This document shows positions 8,191 through 17,930 of a stretch of DNA of 64,000 nucleotides, one piece after another. The position numbers and the translations under genes were made by a program. The DNA comes from Amarolinea aalborgensis. Lineage in GTDB: Bacteria; Chloroflexota; Anaerolineae; SSC4; Amarolineaceae. Under the pieces are notes generated by a model. That model worked only from the letters and a program-made list of their open reading frames with translations, made no database searches and had not been told where the DNA came from. Numbering within the stretch: the first letter of the stretch is position 1; every line of letters starts with the position of its first letter. The stretch spans positions 251,013-315,012 of the forward strand of contig NZ_UETR01000006.1 in assembly GCF_900491745.1 (NCBI RefSeq), read 5' to 3'.

Positions 8191-9752
8191 ATGACTATCC
8201 CAGAGATGACGATTCAAGAACTACAGGCGCGCATGACCGCCGGAACGCTCACCAGCCGCGGGCTGGTGGAGATGTACCTGGCGCGCATCGCCGCCATTGA
8301 TCGTCAAGGGCCAACCCTCAACGCCGTCATCGAGATCAACCCGGACGCCATCGCCATCGCTGCGGCGCTGGATGCCGAACGCGGCCAAAGCGGCGCTCGC
8401 GGCCCGCTGCACGGCATCCCCATCTTGCTCAAGGACAACATTGATACGGCCGATCAGATGCAGACTACGGCTGGCTCGTTGGCGCTGGTTGGATCACCCG
8501 CACCGACCGATGCCTTCATCGTCAGCCAACTGCGCCGCGCTGGCGCGGTCATCCTGGGCAAGACCAACCTGAGCGAATGGGCCAATTTCCGCTCGTCCTA
8601 CTCCACCAGCGGCTGGAGCAGCCGCGGCGGGCAAACGCGCAATCCCTACGCGTTGGATCGCAACCCCTCCGGTTCCAGTTCGGGATCGGCCGTGGCCGTG
8701 GCGGCCAACCTGTGCGCTGCAGCCGTAGGCACCGAAACCGACGGCTCGATCACGTCGCCGGCGTCGGTGAACGGGATTGTAGGCCTCAAACCGACAGTGG
8801 GGCTGGTCAGCCGCCGCGGCATCATTCCCATCGCGCACAGCCAGGACACGGCCGGTCCTATGGCGCGCAGCGTGGCCGACGCGGCCATCCTCTTGGGCGC
8901 CATGACCGCGGCCGATGCACAGGATGCTGCGATGATTGACCGCGACGGCCCGGTCTACCAGGACTATACGCCGTTCCTTGATCCGCAGAGGCTGGCCGGC
9001 GCGCGCATCGGCGTGGCGCGCAACTTCTTTGGCTTCAACGAACAGGTGGATCGGCTGCTGGAAACCTGCCTGGAGGTGCTGCGCCGTCAGGGCGCGGAGG
9101 TGATTGATCCCGCGCCGGTGTTGACGGCCGGCCAGTTTGCAGAGAGCGAAACCCTGGTGCTCCTGACCGAGTTCAAGGCAGGTCTGGACGCCTATCTTGC
9201 GCAGCGCGCCGCGGCAGCGCCCATGCAGTCGCTGGCTGCTAACACCCTGCCCGTGCAGTCGCTGGCTGCTAACACCAAGCCCATGCAGTCGCTGGCTGAC
9301 ATCATCGAGTTCAACGAACGCCACGCTGAGCAAGTAATGCCCTTTTTCGGACACGATTTGATGCTCAAAGCGCAGGCGCAGGGGCTGTTGACCGATCAAG
9401 CTTATCTCCAAGCCCTGGCAGCCAACCGGCGCCTGGCGCGCGATGAAGGCATTGACGCCACGCTACGCGCGCATCGGCTGGATGCCATCGTCGCCGCCAC
9501 CTGCACGTTGCCCTGGCTGACCGACCCGGTCAACGGCGATCATTACCAGGGCAGCTGTACATCGCCGGCCGCGGTGACCGGTTATCCGCACATCAGCGTA
9601 CCAGCCGGTTTGATCGCCGGCCTGCCGATCGGCCTGTCGTTCTTCGGCGGCGCGTATCAGGAGGCAACCTTGATTCGCCTGGCCTACGCGTTCGAGCAGG
9701 CCACCCTGGCCCGGCGGCCGCCGCAGTTCTTGCCCAGCGCACGCCTGCATTA

Positions 9753-9753
<1 letters not shown>
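8191..9753 (+). CDS. Amidase-signature family amidase
   Basis: 520 residues. Amidase-signature hydrolases cleave carboxamides with a Ser-cisSer-Lys triad, seen here as Lys81 (PILLKDNIDT), Ser162 (in NPSGSSSGSA) and Ser186 (ETDGSITSPA), with the correct 24-residue spacing between the serines. The DNFRSS-like substrate loop and the IVGLKPTVGLVSRRG stretch are typical. It has no GatB/C neighbours, so it is a stand-alone amidase rather than GatA. The only oddity is a three-copy decapeptide repeat near residues 344-370. The ATG at 8191 follows a GGGAG-type site. Confidence 0.9.
9220..9300 (+). repeat. In-frame 30-bp tandem repeat inside the amidase gene
   Basis: Units at 9220-9249, 9250-9279 and a partial 9280-9300 share GTCGCTGGCTGCTAACACC. 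The protein repeat is PMQSLAANTL, PVQSLAANTK, PMQSLAD. The near identity of the DNA implies recent slippage. Confidence 0.85.
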
Positions 9754-9871
<118 letters not shown>

Positions 9872-9941
9872 ATGGTGGGATGGTGTAGTAGATGACGACG
9901 CTTGGGATTTGGGATGGTGAGATTGGAAAGGCGAGTAACCG

Positions 9942-10817
9942 ATGAACTTTGTACTGTCCGCGCGTCGCCCGTTCAACTTGTCCGTTGTGGTCAATTCCCA
10001 TGGCTGGGTGCAACTGGCGCCGTTCAGCCATGATAAGGAATCGGACGGCTTCGACTACCTGATGGAGCTGAGCAGCGGCCAGGTGATTGACCTGCGCGTG
10101 CGTCCGGCGGATGGCGGCGATGTGCAGATGGAGACGACCGCGGCTTTGAACCCGGCTGAGGCGGAGGAGCTCATCGGCCGCGTGACCTGGATGCTGGGGC
10201 TAGACCAGGATCTGACGCCGTTCTATGACCTGGCGCGCGCCGAACCGAAGCTGGCGTCCATGGCCGAGCAAGGCCGCGGGCGCATCCTGCGCTCGGCCAC
10301 GCTGTTCGAGGACGCGGTCAAGACGCTGTGCACGGTCAACACCTCCTGGGCCGGGACGAAGCGCATGGTGCGCGGCCTGGTGAAAGGTTATGGCGCAGAG
10401 CACGCGCACGCGCCAGGGCAGCGCGCCTTTCCCACGGCCGCGCGCCTGGCCGCGGCCAGCGAGCAGGACTTGCGCGCCAACGCCAAACTGGGCTTTCGCG
10501 CGCCGTTTGTCTTGGGCCTGGCGCAGGCTGTGGCCGTCGGCGATTTGGATCTGGAAGCGCTCAAAGAGTCCACCGCGCCGACGCTGGAGGTGCGCAAGCA
10601 GCTGCTTGCCATCAAGGGCATCGGCGATTATGCGGCCGCTAACCTGCTCATGATCCTCGGCCGCTACGATTTTATTCCCGTGGATTCGTGGGCGCTGAAG
10701 GTGGTGTCGAAGGAATGGCACGACGGCCAACCCATCGGCCGCGCCGAGGTGGAAGCCGCGTTTGCGCCGTGGGGCGCGTGGAAGGGACTTGCCTACTGGT
10801 TCTGGAATTACGCCTGA
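9942..10817 (+). CDS. HhH-GPD DNA glycosylase, AlkA-like
   Basis: 291 residues. The N-terminal 100 residues form an AlkA-like beta domain; the core has helix-hairpin-helix LLAIKGIGDYAAANLL (about 219-234), followed by the catalytic Asp248 in IPVDSWA. These enzymes excise alkylated or oxidised bases. There is no C-terminal Fe-S cysteine cluster, which argues against an Endo III type. GGAAAGG precedes the ATG. The 3' end overlaps the convergent deacetylase gene by 10 bp. Confidence 0.88.
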   Translation: MNFVLSARRPFNLSVVVNSHGWVQLAPFSHDKESDGFDYLMELSSGQVIDLRVRPADGGDVQMETTAALNPAEAEELIGRVTWMLGLDQDLTPFYDLARAEPKLASMAEQGRGRILRSATLFEDAVKTLCTVNTSWAGTKRMVRGLVKGYGAEHAHAPGQRAFPTAARLAAASEQDLRANAKLGFRAPFVLGLAQAVAVGDLDLEALKESTAPTLEVRKQLLAIKGIGDYAAANLLMILGRYDFIPVDSWALKVVSKEWHDGQPIGRAEVEAAFAPWGAWKGLAYWFWNYA

Positions 10818-11860
10818 TCGTCACGCGGTCGCAAACCGTGCAGCGCGCGCACACGCTGAATCAACATACTGGCGTCGCGCTCGGGCCGCGGCGCGGGGCC
10901 AAACGGGTCTTGGATGACCGCCCCACGATCATGCAGCAAGCTGAGAGTGTTGAGCACCCCGCACGCCAGCACATCCAGGTTATAGCCGCCTTCGAGCGCA
11001 CACACGATCTTGCCCGCACACAATTCGTCCGCCATGCCCAGTAGTTCGCTGACCAGGTGCGCGTAGCCGGTCAGCGATAACGCCATGCCGGCCAGCGGAT
11101 CGTCCCAGTGCGCATCGTAACCGGCCGAGACCAGGATCAGCTGCGGTTGGAAACGTCGCGCGGCCGGCCATAGAATGTGTTCGAAGATTGCGGCGTAGCC
11201 CTGGTCGCCGACCCCGGGCGGCAGCGGCACATTGATCGTGGCGCCAACGCCAGCGCCGGCGCCAGCGTCGTTGATGGCGCCGGTGCCCGGGTAATACGGG
11301 TACTGGTGCGTCGAAAAGAAGAGCACGCCAGGATCATCATAGAAAATGGCCTCGGTGCCATTGCCATGATGTACATCGTAGTCTACGATCAAAATCCGCT
11401 GCACGCCGCGTTCGGCCTGGGCGGTGCGCGCGGCCAGGGCCACGTTGCTGAAGAGGCAGAAGCCCATGGCGGAGTCAGCCGTAGCATGATGCCCCGGCGG
11501 TCGAATCAAGGCAAAGCCGTTGCTGGCCTGGCCATCGAGCACCGCCAGGGTCAGATTGACCAGCCCGCCGGCCGCCAGGCGTGCGGCTTGTGCAGAACCG
11601 GGGCTGACATAGGTGTCAGGGTCCAGATATCCTCCGCCGCGGGCAGCCAGCCCTTCGATGCGTTCGATGTGCCGGCGGGGATGGACGCGCAGCAGCCGTT
11701 CATCGCTCAGCGGTGTGCAGGGCACAGCCTGTAACTGAGGCAGCAGACCAGTCTGCTTGAGCAGGCGTAGGGTGCTCTCCAGGCGCCGGCGGTTCTCTGG
11801 ATGACCGGGCTGATCGTGATCGCGTTCGTGGGCATCGTAACAATAAGCGGTTGATGGCAT
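10808..11860 (-). CDS. Histone deacetylase-family (acetoin utilization-like) deacetylase
   Basis: 350 residues. Zinc-dependent arginase/deacetylase fold with RPPGHHA (charge-relay histidines), DYDVHHGNGT (zinc ligands Asp and His) and SAGYDAHWDDPL (third ligand Asp). In bacteria such proteins deacetylate lysines, polyamines or small amides; the substrate here is not predictable. I chose ATG 11860 because MPSTAYCYD begins the conserved fold and GAGG precedes it. The long frame that continues upstream to 12307 is antisense to the DUF971 gene and lacks family similarity. Confidence 0.9.
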   Translation of the reverse strand: MPSTAYCYDAHERDHDQPGHPENRRRLESTLRLLKQTGLLPQLQAVPCTPLSDERLLRVHPRRHIERIEGLAARGGGYLDPDTYVSPGSAQAARLAAGGLVNLTLAVLDGQASNGFALIRPPGHHATADSAMGFCLFSNVALAARTAQAERGVQRILIVDYDVHHGNGTEAIFYDDPGVLFFSTHQYPYYPGTGAINDAGAGAGVGATINVPLPPGVGDQGYAAIFEHILWPAARRFQPQLILVSAGYDAHWDDPLAGMALSLTGYAHLVSELLGMADELCAGKIVCALEGGYNLDVLACGVLNTLSLLHDRGAVIQDPFGPAPRPERDASMLIQRVRALHGLRPRDDQA

Positions 11861-11932
11861 GGCCTCACATCCGTTTCGCAGAAGGTGCCCAACTTTAGCA
11901 CAACTATCTATTGCAGGGAAAATGGAGCACGT

Positions 11933-12286
11933 ATGGTTCAATCTGTTGAGAAACCGCGCATCGTCACCGTCAATCGGCAGGCAGGCCTGCTGATCATTGA
12001 ATGGCAAGAGGGTCATCACAGCGAATACCCGCTCAGCGGCATTCGCGCGGTCTGCCCGTGCGTTTCGTGCCGCGGCGGGCATGCCGAAATGGCGCAGCCG
12101 ATCGCGCGCAGCCAGTTGTTTGCCCAGCCCAACGGCTCCAGCGAAATTCAAGGCGCCGAATTCGTGGGCGCCTACGCCATCAGCTTCACCTGGGCCGACG
12201 GTCACAACACCGGCATCTACACCTGGGGATTGTTGCGCGGCCTGTGCCCCTGCCCGGAATGTGAGCGCGCCTTCCGCGACGCGTAG
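11933..12286 (+). CDS. DUF971 (GBBH N-terminal-like) protein
   Basis: 117 residues. Conserved features of the family are the SDG/WxxGHxSxYP-like block (EWQEGHHSEYPLSGIRAVCPC), and the FTWADGHNTGIYTWGLLR segment. Cys-rich stretches CPCVSC and CPCPEC may bind metal. The fold is shared with the N-terminus of gamma-butyrobetaine hydroxylase, and bacterial members are often linked to Fe-S cluster carriers, but none is adjacent here. GGAG six bases upstream supports ATG 11933. It is divergent from the deacetylase gene. Confidence 0.85.
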   Translation: MVQSVEKPRIVTVNRQAGLLIIEWQEGHHSEYPLSGIRAVCPCVSCRGGHAEMAQPIARSQLFAQPNGSSEIQGAEFVGAYAISFTWADGHNTGIYTWGLLRGLCPCPECERAFRDA

Positions 12287-12306
12287 GTCAGCGTGCGGCA
12301 TAAGCA

Positions 12307-12340
12307 AACGGGTCGAGTTTCATCAGAGACTCGACCCGTT
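12307..12340. terminator. Rho-independent terminator, probably bidirectional
   Basis: Perfect 12-bp stem AACGGGTCGAGT / ACTCGACCCGTT with a 10-base loop, followed by CTTGCTTGTTGCTTT. It lies between the convergent DUF971 and VIT1 genes. Confidence 0.75.
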
Positions 12341-12428
12341 CTTGCTTGTTGCTTTGGGCGCCCGCCCATTCAGGCAACCGCGTACTGCGTGAACGGTCTA
12401 ATTTCAGGAGCTTGGAAACCCAAGATGT

Positions 12429-13145
12429 TCAATTCGCTGGCGCGCCAAACAGCGCGCCGATGAGATAGCCGGCCAGGGCAGACGCAATGCCGATGATCAT
12501 CATTTGCAGACCGCTGCGCGCAGGCACGCCTACGGTGATGCGGGCTTTGAAATAACCGACGATGAACAGCGCCAGAGCCGACAGCACCAGGGCGACCACC
12601 ATGCCTTGCGCCGGCGGCAAGAAGAAGAAGGGAAAAAGCGGGATGATGGACCCGATTACGGCCGAGAAGCCGACCAGGAGCGCGGTCTTGAGCAGGCCGT
12701 TATTGTCCACCGGCTGCAGTTCAAGCTCATGCGCCATCATGATGTCCACCCAATGCTCTTCATGCTGGCTGACATGATCTACCACTTTGTCCAGCAGTTC
12801 ACCCTCGAAGCTCCAACCCTGGAAAATCTCACGGATCTCCAGGCGCTCCAGGTCTGGCATTTCCTTGATTTCGCGCCGCTCACGGGCCATCTGCGCATGA
12901 TAGAAATCCGCGTCGGCCAATGATGAGGTGTAAGCGACCGCGCCCATGGAAATGGACTCGGCAAAGGTGGCCGCCAGGCCGCCGGCAATGATGATCCGAA
13001 TATCCTGCGATGCGGCCGCAATGCCCAGAATGACTCCCAACGTATTGACCAGGCCGTCCTGCCCGCCCAAGATGATTTCGCTCAACCGCGCGCCAAACCC
13101 GTGACTCTCGCGGGCCGGGATCAGCGTACTGCCTGCTGTTGCCAT
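12429..13145 (-). CDS. VIT1/CCC1-family metal transporter
   Basis: 238 residues. Family hallmarks: first helix LSEIILGGQDGLVNTLGVILG, second helix with ESISMGAVAYTSS, a cytoplasmic helical metal-binding segment rich in Glu/His (residues 80-140, e.g. HVSQHEEHWVDIMMAHELEL), and three further helices ending in GYLIGALFG. CCC1/VIT1 proteins export or store Fe2+ or Mn2+. It is the second gene of a two-gene unit with the TrmB-type regulator 20 bp upstream, so metal-responsive control by that regulator is plausible. Confidence 0.9.
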   Translation of the reverse strand: MATAGSTLIPARESHGFGARLSEIILGGQDGLVNTLGVILGIAAASQDIRIIIAGGLAATFAESISMGAVAYTSSLADADFYHAQMARERREIKEMPDLERLEIREIFQGWSFEGELLDKVVDHVSQHEEHWVDIMMAHELELQPVDNNGLLKTALLVGFSAVIGSIIPLFPFFFLPPAQGMVVALVLSALALFIVGYFKARITVGVPARSGLQMMIIGIASALAGYLIGALFGAPAN

Positions 13146-13165
13146 GTCTGCCTCCTCAGGTACCG

Positions 13166-13957
13166 TCAGAGCTCACGCCCCAGCACCGCGCGATCGAGCG
13201 GCGCCAGGCGCGCCAGCATGTCGAGCGGCATTTGCTCGCCCAGACGCTGGGTGAATAGCTCTTGCCAGATGTATTCGCGCGCCACAAACACCAGGTGGGG
13301 ATTGGTTGTCCACGCGGCGCTGGTCGCCTCCGTGGTGCCGCCAATCAATGCAGTCTGCCGATCGGCCACCACGATGACGATGCCGCGACCGACGCGGTGC
13401 ACCTCGGTTTCGGCCCTGGGGTGATGACGCACCTCACCCGCTTCCAGTGTACTGTCCCCAAACAACAGTGTGTGCACCTCGACGCCGCGCAGATGTGCGG
13501 CGATCAGCGCGCCCCGCAGGGCGGCCAGCGTGCGGTCGTGCAGACCCACGTAGAGCTCGGTCGCCGCCGCATTCATCATCGCCTGCGCCCGCTGTACGAT
13601 CTGCTCATCGCCCACGATATTCCAGATTTGGGCCGGTGGGGCTGGGACCGCCAGCGCCGCCAGGTCCGTGACCAGGCCCTCGACGGTGGTCTCGAACTGG
13701 CGACGCATCTGCGCCACCAGCTCATGCGGCGGCAATGGGGCATAGCGCACCCCCTTGGAATCTTCGGGCAAGGTGAGAATGGCGCCGCGCTGCGCCAGGC
13801 GGCCGAGCGCTTCATAGACCATGCTGCGCGGCACCCCTGATGCTTTGCCTAGTTGATAGCCGGTGGCGGCATTGTTTTGCAGCAGCGCCAGGTAGACACG
13901 CGCCTCGTACTCGGTAAACCCCAAGGCGCACAGTTGACGCAGAAGACGTTCGTTCAT
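13166..13957 (-). CDS. TrmB-family transcriptional regulator
   Basis: 263 residues. Winged helix in residues 5-70 (LGFTEYEARVYLALLQ, ASGVPRSMVYEALGRL), typical of TrmB/sugar-specific regulators, then a phospholipase-D-like ligand-binding domain as in TrmB C-termini. It probably controls itself and the metal transporter downstream: a perfect 10-bp inverted repeat sits over the predicted transcription start. The ligand is unknown; TrmB relatives usually sense sugars, so a metal-linked member is noteworthy. Confidence 0.85.
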   Translation of the reverse strand: MNERLLRQLCALGFTEYEARVYLALLQNNAATGYQLGKASGVPRSMVYEALGRLAQRGAILTLPEDSKGVRYAPLPPHELVAQMRRQFETTVEGLVTDLAALAVPAPPAQIWNIVGDEQIVQRAQAMMNAAATELYVGLHDRTLAALRGALIAAHLRGVEVHTLLFGDSTLEAGEVRHHPRAETEVHRVGRGIVIVVADRQTALIGGTTEATSAAWTTNPHLVFVAREYIWQELFTQRLGEQMPLDMLARLAPLDRAVLGREL

Positions 13958-13967
13958 TAACTCACTC

Positions 13968-13995
13968 GATAGTAGTTCATAATCAAACTACTATC
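13968..13995. promoter_or_regulatory. Operator palindrome for the TrmB-type regulator
   Basis: GATAGTAGTT and AACTACTATC, perfect 10-bp arms around an 8-base centre, immediately downstream of the -10 box and 10 bp before the start codon. The position favours autorepression. Confidence 0.7.
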
Positions 13996-14024
13996 AGTAT
14001 CGCACACGCTAAGCGAATTGTCAA
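13996..14024 (-). promoter_or_regulatory. Promoter of the trmB-type/VIT1 operon
   Basis: Minus strand TTGACA, 17-bp spacer, GATACT. The -35 box is perfect consensus. The operator abuts the -10. Confidence 0.75.
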
Positions 14025-14027
14025 CTG

Positions 14028-14056
14028 TTGGCAATCCAGGCAATTGGTAGTAAAAT
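14028..14056 (+). promoter_or_regulatory. Promoter of the secreted nuclease gene
   Basis: TTGGCA, 17-bp spacer, TAAAAT, about 80 bp before the nuclease ATG and back to back with the trmB-type promoter. Confidence 0.6.
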
Positions 14057-14136
14057 AGAAACACCCCTGGCATGATAGTCCCCCTTCATTGTCCTGCAAA
14101 GCAGCAACGTAGCAGCTTGAGAGAAAGGAACCGACC

Positions 14137-17118
14137 GTGCAACCCAGAGCCTTCACACCGCGTGGACGCCGCACCATCAGTGGGAGCGCCTTGCTTCTAC
14201 TCAGCGTTCTTGTCGCCAGCCTATTGATTCTTGCCTCCACCATTCTGGCTTTTGCCAGCGCCAACACCGATGCTCCTAACGCCAATGACATACGCATCAG
14301 CCAGGTGTACGGGGGCGGCGGTGCTACATCTGGCTCACCCTCCTACAAGTGCGACTATATCGAGCTATTCAATGCCGGCACGACCGCTGTATCACTTAAT
14401 GGCTGGTCTGTGCAGTATGGATCGGCTACGGGAACGGGCAACTGGCTCGTGGATACCTTAGCCCTGACGCTAACAGTCCAACCCAATAAGTACGTCCTGA
14501 TTCAAGAGGGCTGTGGCACCCTCGGCGCCGATCTGCCACCTGTGGATGATACCGGTGCTCTCAGCATGAGCGCGACCAACGGGAAAGTGGCATTAGTCAA
14601 CAACACCACGGCCTTAAATGGAGCTTGCCCCAGCGCAGGTATTGTGGATAAGGTGGGCTACGGCAGTGCCAATTGCTATGAAGGGTCTGCTGCGGCGCCC
14701 GTCCTGAGCAACACCACCGCGGCCTTGCGCGGCAACGGCGGCTGCACCGACACAGATAACAACAGCGCTGACTTCACCGCCGGTACGCCCAGTCCACGCA
14801 ACAGCGGTTCCCCGACCAACTCCTGCGGGCCGGACACGACACCGCCCACCGTACTCAGCACGATCCCCATCAGTAACGCCACCAATGTGCTGCTCAACAG
14901 CACGGTGCAGGTCACGTTCAGCGAGCCTGTGAGCAACGTGACTACCAGCACACTCACCGTGGTCAGCGCGGGCGGCCCCGTGACCGGCGCGATCAGCGGC
15001 ACAGGCGCCAACCGCACCTTCACGCCGAGCGCCTTGCTGGCGCCAACCACGCTCTACACCGCCACCCTCACCACCGGCATCACGGACCTGTCCAACAATG
15101 CCCTGGCGAGCAACTACGTCTGGAGCTTTACCACCGGCAGCGTCTCCGTCTGCGGCGCGTCGGCCACGCTCATCAGCGCCATCCAGGGCAGCGGCGCGGC
15201 CAGTCCCCTGGTCGGAACGACGCAGACCATCGAAGGCGTCGTCAAGGGCGATTTCCAGTCTACGACGACCGAATTGAGCGGCTTCTTCGTGCAGGAAGAG
15301 GACAGCGAGAGCGACGGCAATCCAGCCACCTCCGAGGGCATCTTCGTCTACGACAACGGCTTTGGCGTGGATGTCAGCGTTGGTCAGGTCGTACGCGTGA
15401 CTGGAACCGTGGCTGAGTTCAATAATCTGACGGAGTTGAACCTCATTAGCGCCGTGAGCCCTTGTCCAGGCAGTCCCACGGCCACGCCGAGCATCGTCAC
15501 CCTACCGGTCAGCAGCCCGAGCGACTTGGAACAGTACGAAGGAATGGCCATTCAACTGCCCGCTGCGTTGTATGTGACCGAACATTACGACCTGGGACGC
15601 TATGGCCAGGTGGCTCTTTCCGTCAGCGATCGCTTGTACCAGCCGACCGCGCTGGTGCTGCCCGGCGGCCCTGGCAGCCCACGCGATCTTCTGCAGAACT
15701 TGAATGACCGCAGTCGCATTTGGCTGGATGATGGCAACCTGCAACAGAATCGCGACCCCATTGTCTACCCGCCGCCGGCTTTGAGTGCGTCCAACACGCT
15801 GCGCACAGGCGATACGGTAACCGGGTTGACCGGAGTCCTGTTCTATTATGCAGCGCAGTACATGATTGAACCGGTTGCGCCGGTCAGCGTTACGCACAGC
15901 AACCCGCGCACGGCGGCGCCGTCTGCCGTGGGCGGCAACGTGAGCGTAGCCAGCTTCAACGTGTTGAACTACTTCAACGGCGACGGCTTGGGCGGCGGCT
16001 TCCCCACCCCGCGCGGCGCCAACACGCTGGCGGAGTTCAACCGCCAGCGCGCGAAGACGATCAGCGCCATTGTGGGCCTGAACGCCGATGTCATCGGTTT
16101 GATGGAGTTGGAGAATGACGGCTACGGCGCCACCAGCGCCATTCAGGACCTGGTCAACGGGCTGAACGCCGCGACCGCGCCCGGCACCTTTGCCTTCATC
16201 AATCCTGGCGGCTCCACTTTTGGCGGCGACGAGATCACGGTTGGGATCATCTATCGCCCTGCGAAAGCTACGCCTGTCGGCGCAGCGGTCACCCTAAACA
16301 CGGGCGCTTTCGATCAAAGCCCGGCCGTACGGCGTAACCGCCAGCCGATGGTGCAGACTTTTGCCGATACCACGTTCGGCGAGAAGTTCACTGTAGTCGT
16401 CAATCACCTCAAGTCCAAAGGCTCTGCCTGCGATACCGCGGCCGGCGTCTTCCCGCCTGACCCGGACACGGGCGACGGCCAGGGTAACTGCAACATCACG
16501 CGCACAATGGCCGCTAATGAGCTGACCGCCTGGCTTGGCACTGACCCCACTGGCAGCGGCGATCGGGACTTCATCATCATCGGCGACTTGAACTCGTACA
16601 CGAAGGAAGATCCGATCACAGCCATCAAGAGCGCCGGCTACGTCAACCTGGTTGAGAACACCATCGGCGTCCATGCCTACTCCTACGTCTTCGACGGGCA
16701 GAGCGGCTATCTCGACCATGCGCTGGCTTCGGCGCCCATGGCGGCCACGATCGCAGGCGTCGCCGAGTGGCATATCAACGCGGACGAGCCGCGTTCCCTC
16801 GACTACAACGTCGAGTTCAAATCGCCTGGCCAGGTCATCAGCCTTTACGCCCCCGACGCCTATCGCTCATCGGACCATGACCCAGTGTTGGTGGGCATCA
16901 AGGCTTGCGCCTGGTATGACACCAACTGCAGCTGCGGCGGCGCCAGCAACGTGGCTGATATCATTTTCACGGCCAACGACTGGGGCAAGACCAGCGGCTT
17001 TGCGCCTCGCAACGACGTAGCCGGCGGCGGCGGATCGTATCCTTCGCCTGACGGCATGGTCAACATCCTGGATGTGCAGGCGGTTGCCGGGCGCTTCGCC
17101 GGCGCAACCTGTCCGTAA
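14137..17118 (+). CDS. Secreted ExeM/NucH-type nuclease with lamin-tail, Ig-like and dockerin-like domains
   Basis: 993 residues. An N-terminal signal peptide (hydrophobic stretch about 18-38, ending AFASA) leads to a lamin-tail domain (about 48-200; ANDIRISQVYGGGG, DYIELFNAG), a Big_5-like Ig domain (about 228-335), an OB-like region, and an endonuclease/exonuclease/phosphatase domain (about 600-920) with VASFNVLNYFN, IGLMELENDGYG, GDLNSYTKEDPI and SDHDPVLVGI. The last 70 residues resemble a type I dockerin pair (SNVADIIFTANDWG, DGMVNILDVQAVAGRF). It probably degrades extracellular DNA. GAGAAAGGA precedes the start. Confidence 0.92.
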   Translation: MQPRAFTPRGRRTISGSALLLLSVLVASLLILASTILAFASANTDAPNANDIRISQVYGGGGATSGSPSYKCDYIELFNAGTTAVSLNGWSVQYGSATGTGNWLVDTLALTLTVQPNKYVLIQEGCGTLGADLPPVDDTGALSMSATNGKVALVNNTTALNGACPSAGIVDKVGYGSANCYEGSAAAPVLSNTTAALRGNGGCTDTDNNSADFTAGTPSPRNSGSPTNSCGPDTTPPTVLSTIPISNATNVLLNSTVQVTFSEPVSNVTTSTLTVVSAGGPVTGAISGTGANRTFTPSALLAPTTLYTATLTTGITDLSNNALASNYVWSFTTGSVSVCGASATLISAIQGSGAASPLVGTTQTIEGVVKGDFQSTTTELSGFFVQEEDSESDGNPATSEGIFVYDNGFGVDVSVGQVVRVTGTVAEFNNLTELNLISAVSPCPGSPTATPSIVTLPVSSPSDLEQYEGMAIQLPAALYVTEHYDLGRYGQVALSVSDRLYQPTALVLPGGPGSPRDLLQNLNDRSRIWLDDGNLQQNRDPIVYPPPALSASNTLRTGDTVTGLTGVLFYYAAQYMIEPVAPVSVTHSNPRTAAPSAVGGNVSVASFNVLNYFNGDGLGGGFPTPRGANTLAEFNRQRAKTISAIVGLNADVIGLMELENDGYGATSAIQDLVNGLNAATAPGTFAFINPGGSTFGGDEITVGIIYRPAKATPVGAAVTLNTGAFDQSPAVRRNRQPMVQTFADTTFGEKFTVVVNHLKSKGSACDTAAGVFPPDPDTGDGQGNCNITRTMAANELTAWLGTDPTGSGDRDFIIIGDLNSYTKEDPITAIKSAGYVNLVENTIGVHAYSYVFDGQSGYLDHALASAPMAATIAGVAEWHINADEPRSLDYNVEFKSPGQVISLYAPDAYRSSDHDPVLVGIKACAWYDTNCSCGGASNVADIIFTANDWGKTSGFAPRNDVAGGGGSYPSPDGMVNILDVQAVAGRFAGATCP

Positions 17119-17129
17119 GATAGAACAGG

Positions 17130-17163
17130 GGGGCGGTGTTCAGAGAGTCCTGAACACTGCCCC
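17130..17163 (+). terminator. Terminator after the nuclease gene
   Basis: Stem GGGGCGGTGTTCAG / CTGAACACTGCCCC (one G-U pair), 6-base loop, then TTTCGTTT. Its arms share an 11-bp core with the terminator at 24250-24300. Confidence 0.75.
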
Positions 17164-17412
17164 TTTCGTTTCCCCAGTACTCAGCCCCAGATTTGTTCCT
17201 ATCCACGAAAGGCCAGACCCCGTCGCATCCGACGGGTGGTGATTCACCTGCCGCAGCGCTTGTTATTGACATTTTTGCCATAAAAAATTTCATCCTATTG
17301 ACAAAATTACTAGTTTGCTGGTAGATCGGTCTATTGTGCCTGGCGCACTGTCTGCGGACACGCTGGCGCACCTCCTGGAAATCGAGGTCATGATGGGAGG
17401 TCAGGAGTCACG

Positions 17413-17763
17413 ATGAACCCGGAAGATCATGCCCATGCTGCTTTGGCCAAAATGTTTGCCATCGCCAAAGCCCAATTCGGCAGCGCGGTCAAGAGCCAAT
17501 GGTTTTACGTTGGTGATGGTTGTCCCGGCTGCGGACGCGCCGTCGGCGCCGTGAAGTACAAGGGCGAAGACACGTTGTCGCTCAATGCTTTCATTTATCG
17601 CCCGCGCGGTGTGTTGATCGGCTACCTGTTGTGCGAACGTTGCGCCAGGCAGATGCTGGCCGCGGGCCAACGCAAGCCCGCCGTCCAAACGCCGCTGCAC
17701 GCCACGATCGAGCAGACGCTCATCCAGGCTTATCAGCGCTACCTCGGCTCGCTGGACGCCTGA
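17413..17763 (+). CDS. Hypothetical protein with a CxxC...CxxC zinc-ribbon-like core
   Basis: 116 residues. Cysteine pairs CPGCGR and CERCAR about 40 residues apart suggest one bound zinc; between them are two predicted strands (SLNAFIYRPRGVLIGYLLC). The C-terminus is helical. No named family is recognised. The 150 bp upstream are unusually AT-rich and contain two TTGACA-like boxes (17266, 17298) without a convincing -10. Role unknown. Confidence 0.6.
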   Translation: MNPEDHAHAALAKMFAIAKAQFGSAVKSQWFYVGDGCPGCGRAVGAVKYKGEDTLSLNAFIYRPRGVLIGYLLCERCARQMLAAGQRKPAVQTPLHATIEQTLIQAYQRYLGSLDA

Positions 17764-17930
17764 TCGGACGCCGCCGAGTCCTCTGGTCGCCTATGGCCAG
17801 CGCAGCTCGGCTGCAGCGACGGTCCTGATCGCTGCGCAGTCGGGGGTCAACTCAACCTGCCCACGATGAGGCAGTGAGCGAGACAATGGCCGCGCGCTGG
17901 AGAACTCCCGTAACGCAAGGAGAGGACTCA

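Noticed and set aside
11861..12307. N-terminal extension of the deacetylase frame
   Set aside because: It is antisense to the DUF971 gene and does not belong to the deacetylase fold; ATG 11860 has a ribosome site.
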